Shown here piece after piece: positions 40,730 through 51,755 of a stretch of DNA of 64,000 nucleotides (positions are counted from its first letter, which is position 1; each line of letters begins with the position of its first letter). The stretch is from Drosophila persimilis (taxonomy: Eukaryota > Arthropoda > Insecta > Diptera > Drosophilidae). The position numbers and the translations under genes were made by a program. The stretch spans positions 186,001-250,000 of the forward strand of contig NW_020825323.1 in NCBI RefSeq assembly GCF_003286085.1, written 5' to 3'. Below the pieces are notes generated by a model. It was not told the DNA's origin. It saw only the letters and a program-made list of their open reading frames with translations, and made no database searches.

Positions 40730-43330
40730 CTATTCGGGTACTCTGCAATTATCATATTTACTTTTATTAGATTTTTTCTTTCTTTTGAATTTCGTTTTAT
40801 AGTGGGTGATTTTCCTCCCTCTATTTTTCTCTTGAAAGTGCTTTTCGTCTACCTGCCTAATTTCGAAGGTAAGATTGGTGTTACGATGCTCTGTTTTAGC
40901 AACGTTGCACGTAGGAAATTCATTGATAATATTTTGGATTAACTTTTGATAATCGGGGTAGTAGAATTTTCCTTTAAACCAATTAGTGGTCTTTTCGATA
41001 CCTGGGTGAAGTAGCTCTTTATGATTCTTCAATATTTGTTCTTTGAATTCGGAGTAGTTCGGAAAATCTATCAGTTTGGTACTGGATTTAATCAGTTTAG
41101 TGAAGTGATTTGGACTGATTATCTCCAGGAATGCCCTTTGGAACACTGGGAAGTCTACTTCATTATGGAAATATGTTGCACTCTTTTTGGTACACACATA
41201 TTCCTTTCTTATATCTTTTGCTAATGATTCTGTCATTTCAGTATATGTGATTTTTATCAGTATCTTGTGAAAATAGTGGGATGTTTCTACCTTATCCTCA
41301 TTACCTTTAATCAGTTCTATTTGCCTATTATAGTAATTGATTGGTCGCTCTGTAAGTGGAATATAATTTGTATTATCTTCTTGCGCGCTATGGACCGTTG
41401 CACAATCACTATTAATGGTTTCCCCGAGTAGGTTTTCGTTAATCTTTACTCTTGATAGCGCATCGGCTACATGGTTCTCCTTTCCTGGTAAATATTTTAT
41501 TTTGAAGTCAAATTCATTTAATTTGATCTTCCATCGTTGTAGCTTCATATTTGGTTCCTTGAGGTTATTCAACCAAATCAAGGGTTTATGATCACTTAAT
41601 ATCTCAAATGTTCTACCAAACAGGTATGATCTGAAATACTTAGTTGCCCAAACTATAGCTAGTAATTACTTTTCTATTGCTGAATAATTGATTTCATGTT
41701 CGTTTAAGGTTCTACTTGCATAGCAAATTGGTTTGTGGTCTTGCGACAACACTGCTCCTAATGCAATGTTACTTGCATCGGTTGTTACCGTGAACATTTT
41801 GTTGAAATCTGGGAATGCGAGGATGGGGTCTGAGGTGATAAGTACTTTCAACTTTTCGAAGGCCTCGACGTATTTTTCCTAGGTTGGGTCTATGACTGCT
41901 CGTTTCTTTAATTTGAGTGTCATTGGTTTTGCTATATTAGCGAAATTGGGAATGAATTTCCTATAAAATCCACATAAACCTATGAATGATTTTATTTTTG
42001 TCGTTGTATTGGGTATTGGGAAGTTTATTATGGCGGATATTTTCTTTGGATTAGGAACTATGCCGTTAGTTGTTACTACATGGCCTAGGAATTCCGTTTC
42101 TTTCTTCAGGAATTCACACTTATGCATTTGAAGTTTGAGGTTTGCATCTCTCAACTTTCCAAAGACCTTTTTAAGAGACAACAAATGTTTTTCCAATGAT
42201 GTGGAATAGATAATGATGTCGTCTAGATACACAAGGCAATCTTTGAAAATTAAATCTTCTAACAGATTGTTCATGCATCTTTGAAATGTGGCGGGGGCAG
42301 TGGTTAGCCTAAAAGGCATACGAGTGAACTCGTAATGACCATGCTTCGTGAAGAAAGCTGTTTTTGGGATTGAGCTAGGTTCCATAGGAATTTGATGGAA
42401 TCCCTTAGCTAAATCGATTGTTGTAAAATATTGGCACCTACCTAGTTTATCTAGTATTTCGTCCATTCTGGGTGTAGAAAATTTGTCCTTGATTGTCACC
42501 TCGTTCAGACTTCTATAATCTACTACCATACGATATTTCTGCTTTCCTGAAGCATCTATTTTCTTTGGTATCATAGCAATGGGTGCGCAATAGGGAGAAT
42601 TCGACTTACGAATGATTCCCTGTCTAATCATATCTTTGATTTGTTGAGTCACTTCTTGATCGTGTATTTGAGCATATTTATATGGTCGACGATATACAGG
42701 ATCTTCGTGATGGGTTTTAATTTCGTGCTTTATAGTACTAGTGAAGGTCAAAATGTCACCTTCTTTATAATGCACGTCCTTAAATTCATAGAGAACATTC
42801 TTTAGTTTCTCCTTTTCTTCGTCATTTAAATGTTCCCACCTTAGCTGGTTGCATTCCCTTAATTCATTCTCTAATGCGGAAGCGAAGTATTGCTCTCCTT
42901 CAGAAGATGGGTCAAGACACTTAGGTGTAGTTATATCTTCCTTTGAAGATGGATTATCACCTTTGTGCGCGGTCTTGCCGTCGGCATTTGCTTCTCCACT
43001 TTGGATGATTGGGTATGACCTTTCTCCTAACGTTACCGTTTCATTTCGGTAATCGATGACGGCTTTGCTGGCTATCAAATATTCTCTGCCTAAGAGTATA
43101 TCATAATTTTCAGAAAAATTATGAATATAAAATTTTTGTTTTGTCGGACAGTTTTTGGTTGCATTACGTGTAATGCTCTAAGTCAGACGGACGGGTCCAT
43201 TGATGGTATGGACGGTTAGGTTGTCGCTATCGACTTTGGAATCTGTATAGTTTTCTTTTATTATATTTATTGACGATCCCGAGTCCGCGATACCTCTTAA
43301 TTTTTTGTTATTTACTATTATTTCTATATA
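40730..43330 (-). pseudogene. pol: Errantivirus 2 pol, integrase core deleted
   Basis: Protease DSGSS near 43275-43290. The RT frame (41879-43078) includes SNSPYCAPIAMI, LAKGFHQIPM and catalytic YLDDIII at about 42220, with Arg in MPFRLTTAPATFQ. Stops separate RT from RNase H (near 41879 and 41663). RNase H has [14 protein letters not shown]. The integrase zinc-binding part is present (FPTCNVAKTEHRN), but the frame jumps near 40862 from NLTF straight to EIRQVDEKHF, removing ~200 residues with all three catalytic acids. Confidence 0.85.
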
Positions 43331-43339
43331 TGGTCTTCC

Positions 43340-44218
43340 TCGATTTCTTCCGAGGCACTCTGCTGAAAATTTACATCCATTTTCATATGTCCACTTTGGC
43401 TTTCCCTAGATCGTTTGACTGGCTGATTCGGTGCACTGCTACCTGCCTGAGTCTGATTGATTTGATAGTTAGTGGGATTCTGTACTCTGCCCTGGTTTAA
43501 GGAATTTCTAAATTCGTTAAATAATCCTTTATTATTTACGGCATTATTTGCTGAATTATTTCGATTCGATCCATGATTATAATCATAGCGAGGGTAATAA
43601 GTTCCAACATTCCTACGATTGTTATTTCCGTTTCTTGAGTGTTCGTTATTCTTGTTATCATTTACGAAATTTTCGTAGATTTCTAACTCTTGAGCTGATT
43701 TTTCTAGTAGAAATGTCTTTCTTTGCTAAAATGATGAACAGTCTATTGGGTAGAGCACCTTCTATGGTATGTCTGGTGGCATTTTCCAGAGAGTTTTTAA
43801 AGATTGTCTTATTTTCTGCGCTAGTTTCCAGATTTAGTTTACTTACTATAACATTTGACTTAACTTCTAGTTCCTCTATGAACTTACGAATACTCCCATT
43901 AAATTTGGTATCGTGTAATTGTTGTAGTAGCGTTTCGTATGGAGTGTGGTTGTTGAATTTGCTGATTAGGGCTGCCTTTAGATCACTCCAGGTGTTGGGT
44001 TGAAGGCTTTGTGGTAAAAGTTGTGCTCGTCCGCACAGTTGACCCTCAGTGGCTCCGTACATGATGCTTTGTTGCCGGAGGTCTTCTGTTGGGTACAATC
44101 CGGAGATGTACTCAATCCTGCTTATGAACGAACTTAGACGTTCTTGGCATCCGTCGTATGGTGGAATTTGCCTGATTGACTTCAAGGCTTGGTTCAGGTG
44201 TGTTTCTGTTAGCGGCAT
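43340..44218 (-). pseudogene. gag: Errantivirus 2 gag, frameshifted
   Basis: ATG at 44218 (MPLTETHLNQALKSIRQI). The capsid part (YDGCQERLSSFISRIEYI, LYPTEDLRQQSIMYG, PYETLLQQLHDTKF) runs to LPNRLFIIL, where the frame is lost near 43730, close to the position at which errantivirus 1 gag also shifts. The Asn/Gln-rich tail continues toward 43380 in another frame. Structural protein; inactive as one chain. Confidence 0.82.
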
Positions 44219-44388
44219 GTTGATTTCTTTTTATTTATTTATTTTTTTCTAATATTAATTGAGTTTGAATCGTGTGTAGACTCTTTGGCGGATCTCTTTT
44301 TTCTCTGATCACTGTAGGTTATTACGCACTGTAACTGTCGCTACGCCAATTGATCGTCTTAAAAAAAGGATTCACTTTTAACTGAGAT

Positions 44389-44404
44389 CCTACCGACTGC
44401 GCCA
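44389..44404 (-). promoter_or_regulatory. Errantivirus 2 primer-binding site
   Basis: Minus strand TGGCGCAGTCGGTAGG adjoins the 5' LTR, identical to the site in errantivirus 1. Confidence 0.85.
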
Positions 44405-45082
44405 GTTAAATATGCGATACTTGAGTTAAAGTTTTAAAAAAGGTATTATTCTTTCACTTAAACTTAGCGTACAATGGTTAGTTATTGCCCCGACGATGAC
44501 AGAGGTCCGATGTCTTGAATGGAATTAACTTGGTTGAATTCTCCGACGGTGTCGCGATTGACGTTTGTCTTGAACAGAACTGACTTGCCTTCTTAGATAT
44601 AGACTATTTATATTATGATGCTCGGTTTGGGATTCGGATTTGGATTCGAAGGCGTTGGCCTCGACTTCGGCTTCGGAGATGGAGTACGTGACTCGATCGA
44701 TATGTGGGAAAGGCGGCTTTTGATGAAAGGCTTCCGCTGCGTATGATCGGTGTTGCATTACTTGGGGGTGGCTGAGAATAGGGCCTCTGATTGGTCAGCT
44801 AGGATGGCGCGGTTCTTGAGAATCGATTAGTAATTGATCTCTGAAGAGTGGCGTGATTCTAGTGCGGCTGGATTCTAGTGCGGCATCAATTGTTTTATGT
44901 TCAACTTCTAGCTTAGGGTGTTTGTTTACATTGCCTGCAATCGCCTACGCGTGGTCCATTTCGAGCGTGAGATTGTTTATGGGGGTTCGAAGCTGAGGGT
45001 GTCGGATTGTTTATAGTATTGTGGGTGCAGGGTAATAGACATAGACCAGGATATGCGGAGCATGGGCTATAGATATGTCACT
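44404..45082 (-). repeat. Errantivirus 2 5' LTR (679 bp)
   Basis: Plus-strand AGTTAAATATGCG to GATATGTCACT, the reverse complement of the AGTGACATATC start. It includes blocks absent from the 3' LTR (about 44560-44698 and 44946-45082). Confidence 0.85.
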
Positions 45083-45086
45083 ATAT

Positions 45087-45385
45087 AGATATTGCCCATT
45101 CTGAAGCAATGGAAATAGTAGTCATTGCTCATAGTCTCTACCTATGTGAAACCATGGCTTGAAAGTTCCTCGGCTGTGAAAGCACCGTATCAGGATTTAT
45201 GTTTTTTAAAATCCTTGAACTATTGATGAAGCTATAGAAAAAACAGCTTTAAAGAAATTTCGTCATCATTTATGGTATCTACATGATGAAATATCGGTAC
45301 TCTCACTTTTTGATGAAGACGTTACATTTTCCCTACATCGAGCTTGCCTGCGCCCACCACAACTATTCAGCGATAATTGGCCAAC
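45087..45385 (+). pseudogene. Unknown ORF family, 3' part
   Basis: Removing errantivirus 2 and one ATAT, the reading frame from 39100 passes in frame into IDIAHSEAMEIVVIAHSLYLC and stops at 45160. After a shift, a second stretch near 45215-45380 reads DEAIEKTALKKFRHHLWYLHDEISVLSLFDE, which I also associate with the same uncharacterised family (a HLWYL...FFD theme). The ORF thus spans both sides of the insert and was already degrading. No known domain. Could be a transposon-borne accessory gene or a host-gene relic. Confidence 0.45.
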
Positions 45386-45429
45386 GGTTATTGCATGCGA
45401 TATATCCGAGCAGTATAGCGATAACCTAA

Positions 45430-46550
45430 CCTGAATCGGGTCTGTTCAACCGCGCCCGTTACACTACCCGATAATATGCCACCGTTAGACAGAATATTAG
45501 TGGGAATCAGGATCGAATGTCTTTCGCATGAAAGGTTCCTATTTCTCGAACCTGCGGATTTTCGAGAAGGTAGAAACAATTACCAATTTTTTTCCGAACG
45601 CGACATTTAAGAAATTTAGGAGCCAATTTGGCATTCAAATTTTGCGTGAATTTTCTCAAAGAAAAATTTCGGTAAAATACTTCCTGACCTTCTCGGAACG
45701 ACACATGCTTTGCTCGTAAATTGTATTGAGCAACGTTGCGATCATACGCTTTCCTAATATTGCCCTGTATATCTTTTCGAATTAGAGCTAAATTGTCTGA
45801 CCTAGATACCTGGACAACGGCTTCTTCCAGCAAGTCTAAATCCTTCAGAAGCTTATAATCCGTCCCATGCGTGAGCATATCTAAGCCAAACAGGGCTCGA
45901 TATGGTGAACAACCTAAGGACTGATGTAGTGACGATCGCAGCGAACAAGATATACTTGTGAGAAGCTGATCCCAGTAGGTCTGATCCTGCTGAAGATATG
46001 ATCGCACGGCAGCTAACAATGAACGATTTACTCGTTCCGCCGCATTACCTTGGGGAAATGCCGTGTACATATGTTTAATTCCCAGCCGTGTCAAGAATGC
46101 GTTGAATTCTATAGCTTTGAATTGTTTTCCATTGTCGCTAACAATAGTTTCAGGCACACCATATGCATGAAAGATATGCTTTAGCAGAAATTCTTGGCTT
46201 ACTACGGAAGTACATTTTTTCAGGGGGTGTAGCCAATGGTATTAACTGAAGGGATCTAAAACAATTAGCAAGCCAACATGTCCATTTTTGCTGCGTGGAT
46301 AGGGTCCAAGCAGATCTATGTACAATCGTTGAAATGGTCGACAAGTTGGTATGTGGTTTCCCATGGGTGGCCGCAGAGTATAATTAGGAGCTTTGCATTC
46401 TTTACACACCTCACAACTACGAATATACTTTCGAACATTTTTAGCTAAGCCGGGCCAAAACAGACTTCTTCGAACTTTTTCTATGGTCTTTTGCATGCCG
46501 GCATGCGCTGAAGTCGGTCTTCAATCGCTTGGGAACCCATAACTTCCAAG
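45430..46550 (-). pseudogene. pol: Gypsy G1 integrase, frameshifted
   Basis: The zinc-binding end (FWPGLAKNVRKYIRSCEVCKE) and first Asp (LYIDLLGPYPRSKNG) are in frame 46242-46496. After shifts near 46245 and 46155 the core continues with Asp in ETIVSDNGKQFKAIEF and Glu in NAAERVNRS (45507-46157). The C-terminal domain (SFREGQEVFYRNFSLRKF, LAPKFLKCRVRKKIG) ends with FHAKDIRS at 45507. All three acids remain. Beyond 45507 there are ~75 bases of 3' sequence and no LTR, so the element is truncated there. Confidence 0.82.
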
Positions 46551-47184
46551 TTCGACTGTCTTGCACGGACTTTCCATCTGCGTGTTCGGTTCGAATTTAC
46601 AGAAATTGGTCGATAATTTTCAGATCGGGCAGTTGAGAGGAATTTTTCTTATACTATTCTAAGCTAACTCTGGCTAAGCTGGTAGCTCTCATCCTGAAAG
46701 GCATCGGATTCGAGATCTATCACAGGACTCATCTCTACTGCGGATACTTCAGGTTCATATAATCGGGAAAGAGCATCGGGGACAATGTGATCTTTTCCTT
46801 TTCGGTGCAATATCGACAATTTAAATTGCTGCAATCTAAAAATCCATCGAGCTAACCTCCCCGACACGTTTTGCTGGCGCATTAGCCACAACAAGCTGGA
46901 ATGATCAGTAACCACTTCGAATTCCTGCAGTTCCAGATAGGAACGGAACATTTCGATGGCCAAAATTACGGCCAAGCACTCGCGCTCCGTAACGCTGTAG
47001 TTACGCTGCGCACGACTTAGTTTTTTTCGACATAAACGCTATTGGCTTTTCCTTCAGATCCACCAATTGCACGAGCACGGCTCCTATACCAAGTCGAGCT
47101 TATCTCGACAGCTGCAATGATGTCTGGGGCCAGCGAAAAGGATCTCCAAAAATCGTGACCGAGGATTAGATTTGCTTTTAATAT
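46551..47184 (-). pseudogene. pol: Gypsy G1 RNase H joined to protease end (RT deleted)
   Basis: 46664-46975 encodes RNase H and connection: MFRSYLELQEFEVVTDHSSLLWL, RKGKDHIVPDALSRL. To its right (46985-47175), mixed frames give the RNase H start and then NLILGHDFWRSFSLAPDI, the C-terminal motif of the protease. Reverse transcriptase (about 300 residues) is missing between them. The same protease motif (LYLGIDFWKHF) occurs in G2, which supports a related family. Confidence 0.75.
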
Positions 47185-47894
47185 TTATATTAATTCCTCT
47201 TCTGCCATTTGAATGCCAGTTTTATCTATTAGACCAGCCACGGCGTCGTCAAAAGCGGCGAAGGGTTCTCCGACGTTTTGCTTTCGCGATCGAATCAATT
47301 CCTTGCTTATAAACTCGGAAAGACAGTCTTTATATTGTTGTCTAAGAGCTGCACAAAATTCCGTCCAAACGATGCGATCTACCTGCTTGTGGTATCTCCA
47401 ATACCAATCGCGCGCGCTTTGCTTTTTGGCTGGTGCTCGAGTTCTTTTGGAACGAGTTGGCCTAGTGGTTCGTTCAACCGGGACTGAACCTACAGTTGGA
47501 ATTTCGCTCAATTGGGTATTATTGCCATTTCCCTCGGATACCTTTCCCGTCTCTGGCTGAAAATGTCCATTTGCCGGGGTCTGTGCTACCTCAAAAGCTT
47601 TGGCAAGACTTCGAGTAGTAATTCCCGAGGGACCTGGTAATTTTGTTGGTTCCGGCTGCGGCTTGTTTGGAGAACAATTGCCAACCACTTGTCTCGCTTG
47701 TGATAACGTACACACTCGGCTTCAGTTGGGACAATCATCGTGATGAGGGAACAATTCTTCCAGACATGCTTTATGGAAAACGTGATTGCAAGGAGTACAA
47801 AAACACGGCTGAGTATTGGACATTTCAGAGCAACAAATGCCACAAAAGTTTTCGGAACTCAGCGGATTGTATCACTGTCGTAGCGGCATATTTT
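47185..47894 (-). pseudogene. gag: Gypsy G1 gag with RING-like N-terminus
   Basis: Minus strand, ATG near 47894 (MPLRQ, then TGA). In that frame follows FCGICCSEMSN, then CTPCNHVFHKACLEELFPHHDDCPN: CxxC, CxHxxH-xx-C and a final C-P, the spacing of a RING-H2-type zinc finger. The last Cys pair is broken by a frameshift at about 47720. A Pro/Thr/Arg-rich linker and a Gag-like region follow (WTEFCAALRQQYKDCLSEFI, EPFAAFDDAVAGLIDKTG). RING domains are known in ubiquitin ligases; function in this Gag is unknown. Confidence 0.6.
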
Positions 47895-48779
47895 ATAAGA
47901 TTTCTTTTTTTTTCTTCTATGTTCTACCAAACTTTTGACATTTAATTGGTGACATAATAAGATAGGGATAGGAGTTGCAAATCTTTGGAACGACTACAAA
48001 AGAAATTGATTTTGGTTTGGGCTATGGTTTCTAATTTGCATTGTCTTAGTATCAGTGCACTGGTTTAAGTGTCCACATATGATTCGGCGAGGATACGCAA
48101 GCAGCATACGCGCTAGTTCCAGACAACCATATGCAGCCACCGCTGCCGTTGGAATAATACCCGCCAATGGTAAGGGTATGAGTGAAGACCAAATCTGGGA
48201 CCACAATCTCTGTGCTTCCATCACCCGTACAGGTACAATCAGTACCAATATACGGCCTAAACCAATTATGCAATATTCTGCAATTGTATGCAACCGTATG
48301 CTATGCGCAACGAGTAACAATATCAAATCCGAATCAACCTCACAATTCAATCTATTAAAACTAACATTCGCTGAATTAACTGTAGCTTGGAGAGCGCGAC
48401 CTAAACCAATCTGTCTTGTTCGGTATGAATACGCAAGCAGCATATATACACATTCCAGACAACAAGTTTGACTAGCCCGACAGAATGCGTCAAGAATCCG
48501 CAGAAACAGAAACAGAATCCGCAATATTCTGAAATTGTACCGGAGCAATGACAAGATCTTTCAGAGAAAACTAAAGTCAACATTAAGCATATGATTACAA
48601 AAGAGCAAAAGGTGGGACGAGCCAATAGCTAATATTGTTGATAAAGTTACCAATACTTTTTACTGTCACTATAAACATTCTCTCGTGACCCACGTTGGAC
48701 GCCTAAAATGGATGTAACAATGTTACAACGTTACCCGCGTCCAACTGGGTATAGACAGTAGCTAGCATTGGAAAAAACA
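47895..48779 (-). other. Gypsy G1 long leader with internal repeats
   Basis: No protein-like frame. Words such as ACGCAAGCAGCATA, TTCCAGACAAC and CAATATTCTG recur about 335 bp apart (48095-48300 and 48430-48540), indicating an old duplication. Near 48690-48706 lies a mutated primer-site-like word (CCCACGTTGGACGCC), followed by ATGGATGTAACAATG, similar to the LTR start at 48804. Confidence 0.5.
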
Positions 48780-48781
48780 TG

Positions 48782-48800
48782 CCCCACGTTGGGCGCCAAA
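48782..48800 (-). promoter_or_regulatory. Gypsy G1 primer-binding site (lysine-tRNA type)
   Basis: Minus strand TGGCGCCCAACGTGGGGC. This is the known complement of the tRNA-Lys(1,2) 3' end used by several retroelements. The LTR lies to the right, starting near TGTATGTAACC. Confidence 0.7.
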
Positions 48801-48803
48801 AAT

Positions 48804-49920
48804 GTATGTAACCATTCAACGATATATATCTATACATCAGTAGGGGATGGATTGGAGGGGATGTCGAGGTCACTGCCGGTGGGGATTCTCTGGTTCCGTG
48901 CTCATTCGGTAACTTGGGGGGGATAGTTTGACCGCGTCTGGACTCCTAGTACATAAGCTTTAAAATTTTAGAATCCCGTGGCTCTACAGGGCACGGCTGG
49001 CTAAGTATTGTTGGCATTGCAGCCTCGACAGGAAAGGCAATCGGGTTTAGTGCACTATTCTGCGCTCTGGGCTCTGCTCGCCGGATGGTGTCGGGGTCAT
49101 TTCTATCCCTATACTTCCTTGGGCTCGCCATATTATAACACAATATAGCTTGGCTGATCTTGCTTTTAGTCGATTCTCCGCCAACTTGCAGTTATGTAAT
49201 TGGGTAAGTATTATGTAATACAGGGACACGTGGACTGTTTGCTACAATTTGGCACTATTTGCACAGGTCCAACCGAAGTGTTTTGGGAGAAAAATGGAAT
49301 TGATCCGCGTGGCCACCGTCGCTGTCGGCTTAAGCGGCATAGTCGAGCTTTAACGGGACCCTTCCACGGAATTCGGTCTCGAGAGACGAAAAAGAACATT
49401 TGAGCAATTAAAGCTCCAAATTCGAAGTAGTTGTTGTAGCATGTTACCTATACCGATCGAGCGGGTGGTGGTGGTATCCGACACGAAGCACGTGCTGGAT
49501 CCGGCTTCCATATTCGGTAAAGTAGGGATGGGTTTGAAACTCGCTCGGATACCGGGCTCGCAAACATTAAAAAACTCAATTACTAATCACGTGCTATTTG
49601 ACGCTATCCACAATATAAAACACCCATACACTTACAGCGACGGACAGACAGGACGAAAACGGACTAGGCCATAATGGCGCCTTTAAACGCAGCAGGTGTT
49701 GAGCTTGCGCATAGCCCTCCCAACCATGATCGTCATCTCCATCTCCTCGTTTTGACGATCCCTTTGGCCACTATGACTACCTTGACAGGGACGATACCCG
49801 ACGCATCGCTCCAATAATCACGCTCAATCACCCAACTTTTATGCACCCCCTTGAACATTAATTACACTAAAGATATCTAATCTGTAAAACTAACATGTAA
49901 AAGTATAAGGTATAAGGTTA
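48804..49920 (-). repeat. Probable G1 5' LTR and adjoining unassigned sequence
   Basis: From TGTATGTAACCATTCAACG to the right, GC-balanced sequence without a credible gene; the right end of the LTR is not located because G1 has no second LTR here. A short plus frame (49441-49674, GTGGTATCCGACACGAAG region) and one after it resemble no protein I know and are not called. Confidence 0.45.
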
Positions 49921-50782
49921 ATGTTACGATTATGTAGATGATGGATGTTAATGTTAACCTATGTTATCCAGCTAGAATGTTAACCACAATGTTAGCGAGC
50001 GTAAGCTTCTGAACACCTCAACTGGGTCATGGGAAAGGGGGAGTGAGGGAGTTCGGCGACACTACTCAGCATAGGCCGGATATAGAGCGAGAACGAGATT
50101 AAATTATTTTTACCTGCAAGTGGCAGTTACATGCACTTTGTTCCTTTTCAACGTAGAAGCGCTTCGACGTCGGCTGAAACGCAAGAAAGAAAACACGAAG
50201 ACCTGTAAGAGAGCATTATCACGCTCTCCAAGCCCCTACGCTCATCCGCACCGATGCGGCGTTTGCCTGTCTCGCTCTACGCTTGTCGTCCCAGATCGCG
50301 GGAGCGACGCTTGAGCATGGCGGGATGGTTTTTTTTTTTTTGTTTTTTTTTTTTGGAGGTAGAGAGAAGAGGGAACGAAGGAGAAGATAGAAGAGGGACT
50401 GCGAGAGTCTTCAGCTATGCTGCTTTCGGGTTCCTATACCCCTTCCCGATTTACATTCCTCTCCCTTGGGATAAATTAATAAATATGTTCGCTGAAGGCG
50501 ACTAAACTAATTTAGATGGTAATCCGGTTGTATGTTGTTCGATGTTGGAGATGTCAGCTGCCGAAGCTAGCTGTTGTTGTTGGCGTGAACTGTTGGTGCC
50601 AGCACGGGAGATTTGACTGCTACGGCAAGCCGTTCTGTTGGCGCTAACGGCCGATGCTAGCGCGGGGGATTTGGCTGCTAAGGCAAGCCGTTCTGTTGGC
50701 GCTAACGGCCGATGCTAGCGCGGGGGGAACAGGGCTGCTCCGGCAAGCCGTTCTGTTGCCGCTAACGGCCGACTACTATTTC
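49921..50782 (-). repeat. Probable 3' LTR region of gypsy G2
   Basis: Lies between G2's polypurine tract (minus GGTGGGGGGGAAA, 50782-50794) and unassigned DNA. Contains poly-T runs at 50331-50354, a purine-rich block (50355-50400) and the ~58-60 bp tandem repeats listed next. Exact ends unknown because the matching 5' LTR is gone. Confidence 0.5.
50595..50775. repeat. 58-60 bp tandem repeat, three copies
   Basis: Units contain GGCAAGCCGTTCTGTTGGCG and CTAACGGCCGATGCTAGCGC; the GGCAAGCC word starts at 50624, 50682 and 50742. The third unit has a CAGGGCTGCTCC variant. Confidence 0.85.
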
Positions 50783-50852
50783 CCCCCCACCAAGATCCGA
50801 CTTGAGGGGAAGAGACTTCGCCCAAGGAAGATCACGGCTTATCAGGCCTCCG

Positions 50853-51755
50853 TCACTGCTTAAGATCCTTAGCGTGATATTTACCAATGATGTGGCCTTG
50901 CAGATCCTCGATTTCGTAATACGCTGACCCCAGTCTGCGCCTAACCCTTGCCTTCACAAATACTGGCGCAAGTTTGGGGCTGAAGCCCTTTGTAAAATTA
51001 CTTTGCTGGAAATTCCGCCTAAAAACCTCTTGACCTGGACTAAATGAAACCTCTCTGCTGCGCAAGTTATATGCGCGCTCGTTACGCTGTCGTTGTGTTT
51101 GCATAGCGCCCCGAGCTGACCGACGAATGAGATCCAAGGAATCATCTTTATCCAGTTGGACTGTCCTGTCTTCCAGCAAATCCAAATCCCTCAACACTCG
51201 ATAGCTTTTCCCGTCGGTTATCATGTGTTGGCCAAAAACCATTCTACAAGGGGTGGTTTTAATAGCTGAATGCAGGCTGGAACGAAGGGCACAACAAATG
51301 CTTCTGAGCTTCTCGTCCCAGTTCATCTGATTAGGGTGAATATACGCCTTAATGGCCACCAAAACCAATCGGTTTACTCGCTCGGACGCATTGGCCTAGG
51401 GAGCATATAAGGCCGTATACATGTGAGCGACGTTATATTTTTCCAGCAAGGCGTTATAGACGATTGACTTGAACTGGACCCCATTATCCGACACAAGCGT
51501 TTCCGGTATGCCACAGTAATGAGAAATTTCCTGTTCAAGGAAAGGAATTATTGCGTCGGCTGTGAACTTCCGCACCGCCTTTAAAAATGGAAACTTAGAA
51601 GCATGATCGACGACTATAAAAAGTCCGATGTTCCCTGAGCTACTACGCGGGTATGGGCCCAAAAAGTCTACATACAATCTCTGAAAGACCCTTTCGGAAT
51701 AGACCGATTTACCTAAAGCTGGCCTTAAGGTGTGGTTAGGATACTTTGTTGTCAT
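50853..51755 (-). pseudogene. pol: Gypsy G2 integrase with one nonsense codon
   Basis: Core with Asp in RLYVDFLGPYPRSSSG, Asp in ETLVSDNGVQFKSI and, after a TAG at about 51396-51398 (ALYAP stop ANASERVNR), the Glu in SERVNR. The C-terminal domain has SFSPGQEVFRRNFQQSNF and FVKARVRRRLGSAYYEIED, ending YHAKDLKQ at 50853. The N-terminal zinc-binding part is missing: RNase H sequence jumps to MTTKYPNHTLRP. Similar throughout to G1, so both belong to one family group. Confidence 0.82.

Larger units (their letters stand above)
39378..45082 (-). mobile_element. Errantivirus 2 (17.6/297-type), decayed
   Basis: 5.7 kb, minus orientation, flanked by ATAT on both sides (39374-39377, 45083-45086). It has the serine-tRNA-type primer site and LTR ends of errantivirus 1. 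Pol is about 85-90% similar to errantivirus 1 by eye, so it is a sister family or old copy. It has lost the integrase core, several codons to stops, and the env C-terminal half with the start of the 3' LTR. Confidence 0.88.

Noticed and set aside
49441-49674. Plus frame starting MLPIPIERVVVVSDTKHV
   Set aside because: Not recognisable, lies in LTR-like sequence, and has no duplicate to compare.
50120-50505. Plus frames in the purine/poly-T region
   Set aside because: Low-complexity, likely LTR; no motif.
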